From assembly GCA_963971225.1 (NCBI GenBank), contig OZ020267.1, forward strand, positions 71,792,218-71,856,217: 64,000 bases of DNA, read 5' to 3'. Positions 22,411-32,720 of this stretch are shown here, piece by piece (positions within the stretch are counted from its first letter, which is position 1; each line of letters starts with the position of its first letter). Below the pieces are notes generated by a model. It was given only the letters and a program-made list of their open reading frames with translations, ran no database searches and had not been told where the DNA came from. The stretch is from Melieria omissa (Eukaryota > Arthropoda > Insecta > Diptera > Ulidiidae). The translations under genes were made by a program, and so were the position numbers.

Positions 22411-23224
22411 AAATGTTACGAATACTGGTTCTAGTGGGCTAGTACGTATCTCTGGATTGCGTAATTTGAAAATAAAACACACTTAGTTTTTCAACCGCAG
22501 TCAATAAAATAAACCAACAATCACTTTATTCCACAGATTCAAACTTCAGTATTTAGATTTGCCTTCCGAATAGGCCGGAAAGAATAGCTTGGAATAGTGC
22601 TGTTCCACCGTAGTAGACCATTTCTGGTTGGCCCGGTTTTTGAATTCCTGTTTGACACAATGCCTGAAATGAGCTCTGCTGACACCTATGATCGGCTCAG
22701 GTCCATAGGGTCGTTTTGCCGCCCCTTCCTTTGCCAATCTGTCCGCCTCCTCATTTCCATCGTGCCCACAGTGCGCAGGAACCCAGTGTATTATCACCCG
22801 GTAATCCTTTGAAATGTCTTGGAGAACATTTGCTGTCTCCCAGACTAGTTGGGAGTCAAACGCCGTCGAGCTCAGAGCTTTTATTGCAGCCTGGCTGTCG
22901 GACATTATGATTGTCCTCTTTCTCCTAACATTGAGAGTCAGAGTGTGCCAGAAAGAACACTCGTTTATGGCAAAGACCTCAGCCTGGAAGACTGTGGCCG
23001 TGTCTCCCAGACTGACTGCTAATTGGGACCTAGTATTAAATATTCCAGCTCCCGTCCCGCCTTCCATCTTTGAGCCATCGGTGTACCAGACAATGTCATC
23101 ACACGTGAGACTGATTCTATTAGCAGCCCAGTCTTCCCTGTGCGGTATGTACGTAAACATAATCTGAGGAACACATAAATAAATATATGAAAAATTTAAG
23201 AAAATTTAAAATTATTGGACATAA

Positions 23225-23295
23225 TTAGACACAGAGAGCAATGCATTGGGCTTCCATTCCAAATGTTTTGGGTTCGATATCTACCTGGCTTGCTC
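23225..23295 (+). mobile_element. tRNA-derived SINE-like head (possible)
   Basis: A box-A-like GCAATGCATTGGG is followed about 20 bases later by a box-B-like GGGTTCGATATC. The spacing suits an internal RNA polymerase III promoter. Similar heads occur at 30.0, 37.0, 50.0 and 50.3 kb. No tail or target duplication is seen, so this is tentative. Confidence 0.35.
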
Positions 23296-23357
23296 TCGCA
23301 CTTTTCAAAATTGAGTGGATGATGACTCCACCTATACACGTCCCGAGGGAGAGGGAG

Positions 23358-23446
23358 TCATCTAACTACTAACTTCTTAGTACTAACTACTTAGTACTAA
23401 CTACTAACTACTTAGTACTAACTACTAACTACTTAGTACTAACTAC
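23358..23446. repeat. Minisatellite (ACTACTTAGTACTA)n, left part
   Basis: Copies of ACTACTTAGTACTA alternate with ACTACTA. The array is interrupted by the mariner insertion and resumes at 24194-24260 with the same unit. Confidence 0.85.
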
Positions 23447-23448
23447 TA

Positions 23449-24191
23449 TCAGGTGTACAACTTTGCTTCCGCCGTTTTTTTTCCCAAATTAAAAGCTTTA
23501 TTGCGAAAAAGTGCTTACAGATGTATTATTCAAAGTATTGTCTGTCGCTAGCGACAACTTTCTCCCATCTTTCCGGCAATTTTCGGATCCCGGCTCGAAA
23601 AAAGGAGTCCTCTTTTGACGCTATCCATGAAGCAATCCATTTTTCCAATTCTTCGAAGGATTGAAAATGTTGATCTGCCAGGCCGTGTGCCATCGAACGG
23701 AATAGGTGGAAGTCAGAAGGGGCGACATCTGGGGAATACGGCGGGTGGGGCAAGACTTCCCATTTCAGCGTTTCCAGGTACTTTTTGACCACTTTTGCGA
23801 CGTGAGGCCGAGCATTGTCGTGTTGGAGGATGACTTTGTCATGTCGAAATCACCATTTTTAAAACGTTGAAACCACTCCCGACACGTTCTTTCACTCAGA
23901 GCAGCATCACCGTAAGTTTCTGAGAGCATTCGATGCGCTTCAGCTGCATTTTTTTTCGAATTGTAACAGAAAAGTAAAACTTCCCGCAAATGGCGAGAAT
24001 TAGGCACATAAACGGACATTTTCGAGCGTGAATAATACGAAAACAAGAATAACTGTCACTGAAACGGCGATGACAATTCGTTAGGCACTGTCCACACTCA
24101 CTTTAAAGGCATTACCATCTATGTATTTCAAGCAGCCTCAGCCGGTACAGCCACCTATCGGAAAACGGCGGAAGCAAAGTTGTACACCTGA
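23449..24191 (-). mobile_element. Internally deleted mariner element, copy 1 (743 bp)
   Basis: Inverted ends start TCAGGTGTACAACTTTGC and match each other for about 30 bp. They are flanked by TA on both sides (23447-23448 and 24192-24193), the mariner target duplication. The minus strand encodes the N-terminal helix-turn-helix part and the C-terminal catalytic part of a transposase, with the middle missing. Full-length mariners are about 1.3 kb, so roughly 0.55 kb is gone. It lies inside an ACTACTTAGT minisatellite. Confidence 0.95.
23526..24019 (-). pseudogene. mariner transposase, internally deleted (copy 1)
   Basis: ATG at 24019 begins a protein whose N-terminal 60 or so residues form a helix-turn-helix DNA-binding domain (AEAHRMLSETYGDAALSE, then WFQRFKNGDFD). 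Right after GDFD the sequence jumps to the region around the second catalytic Asp (HDNARPHV at about 23820-23797), but in a shifted frame. The C-terminal stretch YSPDVAPSDFHLF, with the third catalytic Asp, and the ending KLPERWEKVVASD are intact in another open frame (23526-23792). The first catalytic Asp is lost. No active transposase can be made, so the copy could only move with an enzyme made elsewhere. Confidence 0.92.
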
Positions 24192-24193
24192 TA

Positions 24194-24260
24194 ACTACTT
24201 AGTACTAACTACTAACTACCAACAACTACTACTACTAACTATTAATTACTTAACTAAAAT
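24194..24260. repeat. Minisatellite (ACTACTTAGTACTA)n, right part
   Basis: A continuation of the array at 23358-23446 after the mariner. It degrades into ACTACTACTAACTATTAATT. Confidence 0.75.
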
Positions 24261-25189
24261 TAACTTACATCTAATCTTAAGTTCTTATGTGATTTCCAAA
24301 TATTTCTTGTCAAGTCAGTTGCAGCTCTTCTATTCCCAACTACCACCAGAAAAGTGCTACCTACTACAAAGAAAATACCTTTGATCAAACTTACTTGTCT
24401 CGACAAACGTCTCGCAGCAACTTGAAATTGTGTTTGGAACATTAAACCAAACTGTCAGTTGTTAGTTGTCAAACTAAAGCTACAGTTAAAATTAAACGAC
24501 AGCAAAATAGAAAAAACAGAAAACCACATTTTGCTGAACATTAAATAGAAAGACAGAGTTACCAACATGAAAACGAAAGAGGCAACTAAAGAAAGACAAA
24601 AAAAACAGAACTAACTGACCCGGCAGCCGGCAATCGACATAAGCAGACTTTAGAAGACAGCATTCGTTACTTAACAAAAAAAAAATCACATGACAGCAGC
24701 TGCAGCCGCTTGAGAACGACAGCCAAACCCATTGGACCGAGTTGTGTGTGTTGCCACACTGATTGGATGTTCAATTGAACCTAAATAGCGCCGACTATTA
24801 CTTTATTGGCGCATTTTTTTTGTTGATTCCTTTGAAGCGCAATTTTACTGATTAGCTTATTTCGGTTGCATTTGCTCGCATTTTGTCTCGTCTGAGCATT
24901 GACAAATAAGCATCTGGACACAGACTATTTGCTGTGACAGTTGGTGTGATTAGAAGTTTGGTTTTGACTTTATTTAAACTGAAAGTTTAAAAGCTCAATG
25001 TAATGATTTTTCCTTACAGCGATGTGACCTGGACATCAATGGGGTTTAAAGGGATTTTAAGGTGAAAGGATTCAGTTAGTGTGTGGTTTGTATGAAGATT
25101 TAATTCAAATATTTGACATGGGTGTTTGTCATGGGCATTAAAAATGGGCAATAAAATTAGTCATGGGTTCAAATGTTTACGTTGATTTT
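24261..25189. other. Unannotated DNA
   Basis: No gene recognised. Short ORFs have no domain. The sequence drifts into the satellite that follows, with ATTTGA/ATTTAA-type words increasing after about 25.1 kb. Confidence 0.5.
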
Positions 25190-26760
25190 ACTTGACTGAA
25201 TTAATTGCTTTAAATATTTGAATAAAATATTTAATTCAGTTATTTCATGCAGATGTTTGACCCAGTTGTTTGATGCTGTTATTTAACTCAATTAGTTGAC
25301 TTAAGTAATCGTTTCAAGTATTCAACTCAGACATGTCAACCAGTTGCTTTACTCAGACAGTTTACTCATATATTTGATTTGAGTTATTTAACTCAAAAAT
25401 TTTACCTATAGTTAAATAACTCTTGGATGAATAATTAAAAAATTTGACTTGTTAACTATAATATAATTAATTCTATACTATAAATGATTCTGAGTTAAAT
25501 AACTGCAAAATATTTCACTCAATTGCTATACTCAGATATTTCATTCCGATATTTGACTCAGCTATTTGACTCAGTTATATATCTATGGTTAAATAACTCT
25601 TGGTTGAATAACTCAGAAATTTGACTCATAGTTAAATAACTCTGAGTTGAATAACTCAAATATTTGACTCAGTTGCTTTGCTCAGATATTTCACTTAGAT
25701 ATTTGACTCAACTATTTGACTCAGTTATTTAACTAAAATATTTAACTTATAGTAAAATAACTTTTGGTTGTATAACTCAAAACTTTGACTCATAGTTAAA
25801 TAACTCTGAGTTGAATAACTCAAATATTTGACTCAGTTGCTTTGATCAGATATTTCACTTAGATATTTGACTCAACTATTTGACTCAGTTATATATCTAT
25901 GGTTAAATAACTCTTGGTTGAATAACTCAGAAATTTGACTCATAGTTAAATAACTCTGAGTTGAATAACTCAAATATTTGACTCAGTTGCTTTGCTCAGA
26001 TATTTCACTTAGATATTTGACTCAACTATTTGACTAAGTTATTTAACTAAAATATTTAACTTATAGTAAAATAACTTTTGGTTGAATAACTCAAAAATTT
26101 GACTCATAGTTAAATAACTCTGAGTTGAATAACTCAAATATTTGACTCAGTTACTTTGCTCAGATATTTCACTTAGATATTTGACTCAACTATTTGACTC
26201 AGTTATTTAACTAAAATATTTAACTTATAGTAAAATAACTTTTGGTTGCATAACTCAAAAATTTGACTCATAGTTAAATAACTCTGAGTTGAATAACTCA
26301 AACATTTGACTCAGTTTCTTGACTTAGATATTTCACTCAGATATTTGAGTCAAGTATTTGACTCAGTTATTTACCTAAAATATTTGGTTTATGGTAAAAT
26401 AAATTTTGGTTGTATAACTCAAAAATTTGACTCATAGTTAAATAACTCTGAGTTGAATAACTCAAATATTTGACTCAGTTGCTTTGATCAGATATTTCAC
26501 TTAGATATTTGACTCAACTATTTGACTCAGTTATTTAACTAAAATATTTAACTTATAGTAAAATAACTTTTGCTTGAATAACCTAAATTATAGTTAAAGA
26601 ACTCTTGGTTTAATAACTCAAATATTTAACTTATAGTTAAATAACTCTTGATTGTATAACTTAAATTATAGTTAAATAACTCTGAGTTGAAGAACTTAAA
26701 TATTTGACTTATAACATTAATCTAAGTATTTGACTCATACTCGACTCGACTTAATTTTTA
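25190..26760. repeat. Satellite-like array, about 164-bp unit, rich in TGACTCA
   Basis: The marker CTGAGTTGAATAACTC recurs near 25642, 25806, 25956, 26120, 26284 and 26448, spaced 164, 150, 164, 164 and 164 bp. Each unit is itself made of short related words (ATTTGACTCA, GTTAAATAACTC, AGATATTTCAC). The edges are degenerate. The heptamer TGACTCA or its complement occurs at least 25 times. No coding function. Confidence 0.92.
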
Positions 26761-28159
26761 GTTAGTATTTACCACAAGTTTTCAATTTGGTTATTTCACT
26801 CATGTCACTCATGTCAATTCAACTCAAATTGAATTCTGACACCTTTTACAGATGTCGAATCCTGCAGCCTTTTTATACCAAACAGTTTAGTATTGAAAAG
26901 TTTCTGTAATATTTAAGCAACCTTAACTCTCTCGCCAAAATCCTTTTAACATTATTTCAATGTATTTATTTATTTTCTGCATCAAGTTAATTTACATAAT
27001 TCGATTGTGCACTGAAACTTTTGAGCCATCAGCAGTGGTTTCGTTTGTGTCAGTATTAATGCATCAAACTGCTGCCACTGTTTTTAATTAGTTGTGACCC
27101 ATTTAAATATGAAAATGTAAAATGCTGTTCGACTTTGAGTGCGCACAAATTACTTTACAATTACAATGCAAATGTAAAATGTGTAATGTGTAATGGCCAA
27201 ATGGTGAATGTAATTTTAATCTGACACCAGAAGTGAATAAATGAACAGAAATCAGTTGAGTGAGCACAAACACACACACACATGTTGGTTATACATTGGT
27301 TACACATAACCAATTAAGAATATGTTGAAAAGTTTGAACAATGTTTCAAAATGCAACAACAAGTAATTCAGTTTTGTTGCTTTTTTTATAGAGTTGAGCA
27401 ATTTTCATAAAACATGCGAAGAAGTACTGCTAACAGCAGATCAACGTTGAGCGTTTCCATGGAAAACATTGAGTCCGCAATTTAGTTAAACCTTAGCTGC
27501 TAAAATATTTGCTCAGAGCAACTGCAACAAGACTTTACGGCTGCTGACAGACCATATAAAAGTGCTGTGTCCAAGTTACAAAAGCTTGTCACCATATTTT
27601 TAATAATATATGGTACACTTTACTCGATTCAGGAGTTCAATTGTAAGCACAATTTTTGTGCATTTATTGTGTCATTCTGGTCATGTTGTCGGTTCATGGC
27701 TGTGCGGTTAATTGTCGCTGCTAATATGCGCTGAACTCGACTGCCATTCGATTGGCCTTATTGCGGGCAAACTGGTGTATTTAGTTGTTGTTGTTTTTAT
27801 AGTTTGTAGTTGTTACAGCTGTCATTGTTTTGTGTTGTGCGGTTTTATCGCAAAAGTATGCAAGTAGTCGAAAGTGCAGCATTTGCGGGAAAGGGGATTT
27901 TTAGGGGAACGAACGATTGAGGCCTTTGGCTCAAACAAAACAAAGATATAACATAACCAAAGCAGAATCGCTGGATATATAAAATGTTTGTCTAAAATTG
28001 TCGATAAGAAAGTTTGGAAGTTTACTGGCGTAAGGAAAAAAAGAAGTAGCAAGAATGGTTGGAAAACGTTCAGAAGCAAGATGGGGGAGGGGAACTAGTG
28101 GGGGTAAATGGTTGGTCATTGACACACAACTCTCTGGATCAAGAAAATATTGCAAACCG
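26761..28159. other. Unannotated DNA
   Basis: No gene or element recognised. There is a short CA run near 27270. Small minus-strand ORFs near 27.8-28.1 kb are Phe/Leu-rich without a recognisable domain. Confidence 0.5.
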
Positions 28160-29150
28160 AATGTTAAGTTTCACGAACTTCACGAAGTGACAGAAACTTG
28201 CGTAGAATCATTATTGAGATCAGATAGTTAGGTTACTGAACCATTATTGGGACCAGATAGTTAGGTTTGATGAACTGGAAGAAACTCGCTTCAAAACATT
28301 ACTGAATTGAATAAAACTTGCTTAGAAACATTAGTGAGACTCGATAGTTTAGTTTTATGAACTGGAAGAAACTCAGTTCGAAACATTACGGAGACCAGAT
28401 ATGTCTCATGAATTGAATGGAACTCGCTTCGAACCATTAGTGAGACCAGAGAGTTAGGTTTGATAAACTGGAAGAAACTCGCTTCGAAACATTACTGAGA
28501 CCCGATATGTTTTCGAAACATTACTGAGACATAACATAACATTACATTACATTACATTACATTACATTACATTACATTACATTACATTACATTACATTAC
28601 ATTACATTACATTACATTACATTACATTACATTACATTACATTACATTACATTACATTACATTACATTACATTACATTACATTACATTACATTACATTAC
28701 ATTACATTACATTACATTACATTACATTACATTATATTACATTACATTACATTACATTACATTACATTACATTACATTACATTACATTACATTACATTAC
28801 ATTACATGTTTCATGAATTGAATGGAACTCGCTTTGAACCATTAGTGGGTCCAGGGAGTTAGGTTTGATGAGCTGGAAGAAACTCGCTTAGAACCATTAG
28901 TGAGACTCGATAGTTTAGTTTCATGAACTGGAAGAAACTCGCTTAGAAACATTAAAGAGACCAGATATGTTTTATGGATTGAATGAAACTTGCTTTGAAC
29001 CATTACTGAGACCAGAGAGTTAGGTTTGATAGACTGGAAGAAACTCGCTTCGAAACATTATTGATACCCGATATGTTTTCGAAATATTACTGAGACATTA
29101 CATTACATTACATTACATGTTTCATGAATTGAATGGAACTCGGGTAGATT
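28160..29150. repeat. Degenerate minisatellite, about 53-bp unit
   Basis: Repeats of GAACTGGAAGAAACTCGCTT, then GAAACATTAGTGAGACC and AGATAGTTAGGTTT, appear near 28273, 28355, 28463, 28868, 28926 and 29032, with related half-copies between. The array is split by a pure ATTAC run (28534-28806), and a shorter one lies at 29096-29118. Confidence 0.85.
28534..28806. repeat. (ATTAC)n pentanucleotide array, about 54 copies
   Basis: Nearly pure ATTAC with one visible variant (ATTATATTAC near 28731). It starts where a minisatellite unit reads ACATTACTGAGACATAACATAAC and ends in ACATGTTTCATGAATTG, so it grew inside the minisatellite. Confidence 0.95.
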
Positions 29151-29985
29151 TCATGAACAGGGTGGAACAGAAAACAATATCACAGCACTAAAAACCCAAT
29201 TTTTTGTTCAAAGCCCAGATTTTGAACGCAAAGTAAGAATTTCAAGTACACAGTTTTTCATTACTCCACTTGACCCACAATATTTGCTTTATCGCCCTTC
29301 AGGTTATGCAACAATTGTAATTTTTTTACATAGTTTTATTGATTGCACTAAAGTTTTCTCTTAAAAAAAATTAGCAGAAAAAACTATTAAATCATATTAA
29401 AAAAAATAAAAAACCAGCAATCATTCACTGAGCTCAAATGTTGTTGGTATCCTTGCGTAAAAAAATTCAATCTCTGTCCTTGTAGTTTTTGCGCAAATCC
29501 TTCACTCACACAGACCACGTTGCTGGACATACACGGTGCATGTATTAGTGCGCACATATGCTGCGGTTATTGCCTGAACTTATATTCCGATCCATGCCAC
29601 AATTTATACAATAAATGCAGTTACAAAAATACACACACACCCACACATACACACACATTGAGAACACAACAATAAAATGTGAAATCAGAGTACTTGGCCT
29701 TTTCATAGTGTTGCATAAATGTGTTGGGCTTTTGTTGTTGTTGTTTTTATTATTGTTTGCTTGGATTTTTGGCTGCCGGTTGTCAATCTTGGACAATCGT
29801 GACCGTGGTTGAAATTTTGTTGTTACTATTGAATGTTGGTGTGTGGAAGAAAGAGTATGAGAGATTGTGTGTGTGTGTGTGAAAGTGAGTGTCAGAGTGT
29901 GTGTGAGAATTTGTGTGTCAATTATCATAAAACTTTAGCAAAACCTACGAAATGGTATAACTTAAATGATTTTAGTAAAATTTAA
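29151..29985. other. Unannotated DNA with CA/GT runs
   Basis: CA-type repeats lie near 29630-29660 and GT-type repeats near 29864-29880. Short ORFs are Thr/His-rich through these repeats. No gene recognised. Confidence 0.5.
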
Positions 29986-30090
29986 TGCACGCAGTAATCG
30001 AGCCGGTCTCGATAGTTCATCGGGTTTTTCATGCCAGAAGTCTTAGGTTCGATTCCTAGCTCGAGCTGGTTAAAGAAAACTTTGAATTTG
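29986..30090 (+). mobile_element. tRNA-derived SINE-like head
   Basis: GATAGTTCATCGGG at 30011-30024 resembles box A, and GGTTCGATTCC at 30046-30056 is a consensus box B. The box B lies in a perfect T-arm, in which stem TAGG pairs with CCTA around the loop. The acceptor and anticodon arms do not fold well, so this is not a functional tRNA gene. The shared phrase CATGCCAGA links it to the copies at 37.0 and 50.0 kb. Confidence 0.5.
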
Positions 30091-31597
30091 AATTGTTTTC
30101 TTTTTGAATCCCTGAGTGTGAGATGGCTCGAAATGGTGGTTAGACTCAAATTTGTATATAAAGGTTCTTCAAAAATAGGTAGGGAAGGCCATCTGCTCGA
30201 TCTGTTTCGGCGAATCCTGTAACAGGATAATAAGAGATTGTTTAAGGCTTTCTTGCAATTTTTCAAGCCGCGACATGTTGACAAGAGTTTATAAAATCAT
30301 TGCATGATTATAGCATTCACTGATGTTGATTTTACTAGTTGCACGAATAACTGAAGTGAATGGAAATGTCCAAAAAATCCGGTTTATAAATATTTTATAA
30401 CACCACTTTGTTTATTTGCAGCAAGTGTGTTAGATTTATACGAATTATTCTGGTTTTGAATTGCTCAACAGCAACAACAATATTTATTATAATAATAATC
30501 ACATTGAAAGCTGCCATAAGCTGGTTGAAGAATTTCATAATTTCATTATGGAAATTGCATGAAAATTGAATTAAGCCTGTCAGACGAATGGAGTTAATTA
30601 CATTAAAGTTTTAATTGGATTATTGTGGCTATACGAATAAATGTGGTATAACAAAATCTGGACATGCAGAGGAATTCGGTTGAGGGTGTTGGTTGAGGAA
30701 GATTGGAGTAGTAGGAGTGAAGCAGGAGGAAAGTTTAGTGAAGTTAGAGAAAAGTTGAGTAAAGAAAGCTTAGTGAAATTTGAATGAAATGGGATATAAC
30801 ATAAAAGCCAAGTCTCTGATTGTGGTCACCTTTTTGTATGGTAAAATGTTGCCCTATCTTTGCCTTATTAAGTTCACACACGAATTCCCTGTGGGATCCT
30901 TTAGAAAGCAATATGGCTCTCGAAAGTTTATGCATGAATGTCTGAAGCAAATAGACTTTATTGTTCTAGACTTTGACTTTTTTATGCTGGATACGAAATC
31001 CAACCTGGTGAGTTACCATATAGTGTTTTCTTTTTTTAAGAATTAATTATTAAAAAAAAACCATACTGTATTGTAAAATCACAGAAACATTTTGACGACT
31101 GTATGGCTAAAATAACGTAAAAAATTGTAAATGTTCATCTATATTTTAAATGTAAATTAATTTTTTTTTGACATAATCTAAAAAATGTCATTTAAAGTCA
31201 TCAGAAATATAACCTAAAAAATTACAAAATTTCACTAAATGGTTATTTTAAAAGTTGATAAAAAAATCAGAAAAAATAAACCAATTGTTAAAAACAATGT
31301 CAGAAACTGACGGAAAAAGTTTGGTCCCTGAATGACAAATCTAATCTAAGAAAATGATAATTTATATTTAATTTTCTCAAGAAGCAGTTAAGTTAAGTTT
31401 CAGTTAAATGCAGTTAAATACAAAATCTGAAAAAATACATAATGTTAGAAATCATGTCAGAAAGTCATAACAAAACTTTGATGACGCTACGGCAAACATA
31501 ACCTAAAAAATATTAGGTATATATTGAAAGTTATACATATAAAAATTATACTTTATTTCTTTTAAGTGTCACGCAGGAGAAAAAAATTGCGAAAAAT
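30091..31597. other. Unannotated AT-rich DNA
   Basis: No recognisable gene. From about 31.06 to 31.56 kb the phrases ATAACCTAAAAAAT and GTCAGAAA recur loosely, suggesting an old, diverged repeat. Confidence 0.45.
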
Positions 31598-31865
31598 ATA
31601 CTTACTTACTTATTTAACTGGCCATAACAACCCGTTACCGCAAAACTTCTCTCCAGGCGCCTCTGCTTTGCGCGCGCCTTCTCCAGTTGGTCACACCAAG
31701 AGATACCAGGGCCTCTTTAACTTGGTCCTTCCACCGGAGACACGGCCTCCCTTTTTGCCGTCGACATCCAATCATCGCATCGAACACCTTTTTCGCCGGA
31801 GCTTCGTCGTCCATACGGCAGACATGACCGAGCTAGCGTAGCTGCTGGATGTTAATTCGAAATAC
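31598..31865 (-). pseudogene. RTE-type LINE fragment, C-terminus of reverse transcriptase ORF
   Basis: The minus strand reads LGHVCRMDDEAPAKK, then GRPCLRWKDQV and LGVTNWRR. This is the familiar C-terminal signature of RTE/BovB-like endonuclease-reverse transcriptases (LGHVxRM...GRPxxRWxDxV). The fragment has internal stops and covers only about the last 75 codons. The 3' side (lower coordinates) ends in a TAAG repeat, consistent with the simple-repeat tails of RTE elements. It is 5'-truncated and dead. The base composition is clearly more GC-rich than its surroundings. Confidence 0.75.
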
Positions 31866-32720
31866 GTTAAAAATCCGAGCCACCATCTTTTTGATGAAAC
31901 ATTTTGAAAATGTTTTAATCGAACCCCACCATGAAAGATCATATTTTATTGAAACCCTACAAAAAAGGTACGAATAAAATCGACTGTCCACAGCAACAGA
32001 CGCACAAACAACAACAGCGAAAACCTATCCAGCATCTCTCAGTGGGAATATTTTATATATTTTGCACATCTCCACTTAACGTTTCAAATATTGTGCGGTA
32101 AGAGAACAAAAATAATGTTCCGTAAATTTACAAAAGAAAATGTAGAATCTTGAAAACTTTGCATATTAGAGTCAAAAGTCCACAGACCCAAAATCTTTCG
32201 TACAGTCCAGAGACATACAAAATCATAGAGAATCAAAGATGATCCATGTAAAATGAAAACCTATAAATAATTTTCGAATAAAATGCATTTTTTCTGTCAA
32301 CTCATTTGACACCAGATCGGAAACAGAGAAAAACTTTAAAACTCCGAGTCACCACGTTTCTGATGAAATATTTCTTACAATTTTCACGTCTGATTTTGCG
32401 TTGGATTTGAAATCCACCATGAATAATAATCTTTCACTGAAAACACATAAACTAATCTCGAATAAATTCAATTTTTTCGGGCAAGAGACAATCGATTTTT
32501 CAGCATCTAAGTATCTGTTGAAATTTTTTCTATATTTTCCACATCTGTACTAAGAGTTCCAAATTTTCTTTGACAAGTGTACAAAAATATTGAGAAATCT
32601 TAAAAAATTTGCATATAAGAGTCAAAAGTCCACCAATACCAAAGCTTTCATAAAGTCCAGAGATATTAAAATCCGTGGAGAATCAAAATTCTGATGATTT
32701 TCTTTTACAGCTTAAAATGA
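31866..32720. repeat. Two diverged direct repeats, about 460 bp each
   Basis: Paired phrases recur: AATCCGAGCCACCATC near 31870 with CTCCGAGTCACCACG near 32340, and AGAGTCAAAAGTCCAC near 32168 with the same near 32619. The spacing is about 450-470 bp. No coding function. Confidence 0.7.

Larger units (their letters stand above)
21972..22548. mobile_element. Chimeric inverted LTR insertion carrying a tRNA-Leu 3' end
   Basis: Seen: a plus-strand LTR start (TGTAACGATAAG) with 44-bp-type U3 repeats, TATAAAA at 22202-22208 and R/U5 sequence to about 22390. Then come 19 bases identical to a tRNA-Leu 3' end with CCA (22392-22410), three A, and the same LTR's U5/R in the opposite orientation (22414-22548). 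The ends are TG...CA, flanked by GTAT at 21968-21971 and 22549-22552. Known: minus-strand strong-stop DNA is exactly tRNA plus complementary U5-R. Inference: a reverse-transcription by-product was joined to an LTR and integrated. A nested, truncated minus-strand element is the alternative. Confidence 0.8.
21677..23160 (-). pseudogene. LINE ORF2 C-terminal fragment: RNase H plus Cys/His tail (interrupted)
   Basis: RNase H signatures on the minus strand: YTDGSK near 23076, a central Glu in QAEVFAIN, SDSQAAIK with its Asp near 22912, and WVPAHCGHDGNEEAD near 22775. The tail holds a TGHCLLNMH-like motif (GILSGHCLLNMHK) and CRCC...H...CP, a zinc-binding pattern common at the end of I/LOA/R1-type ORF2. 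The full protein would nick the target, reverse-transcribe LINE RNA and remove the RNA strand, but endonuclease and RT are missing and an LTR insertion interrupts what remains. It is clearly non-functional. The clade is uncertain. Confidence 0.85.
21590..23167 (-). mobile_element. 5'-truncated LINE remnant (LOA/R1/I-type, with RNase H), split by an LTR insertion
   Basis: The minus strand carries the 3' third of a non-LTR retrotransposon. From 23160 down to 22553 it encodes an RNase H domain, and from 21971 down to 21677 the C-terminal Cys/His region. The two halves are in one frame once the 577-bp insertion at 21972-22548 and one copy of its GTAT duplication are left out. A short 3' UTR runs to about 21590 and ends in a TCTATTC-type repeat. 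The element has lost its 5' part (endonuclease and RT). Confidence 0.85.

Noticed and set aside
21966..24193. A segmental duplication shared with 53.6-56.8 kb
   Set aside because: The LINE parts belong to different families, the TE boundaries differ and each mobile element has its own target duplication.
30011..30056. A tRNA gene
   Set aside because: Only the T-arm pairs properly. Acceptor, D and anticodon arms do not form a cloverleaf. A SINE head is the better reading.
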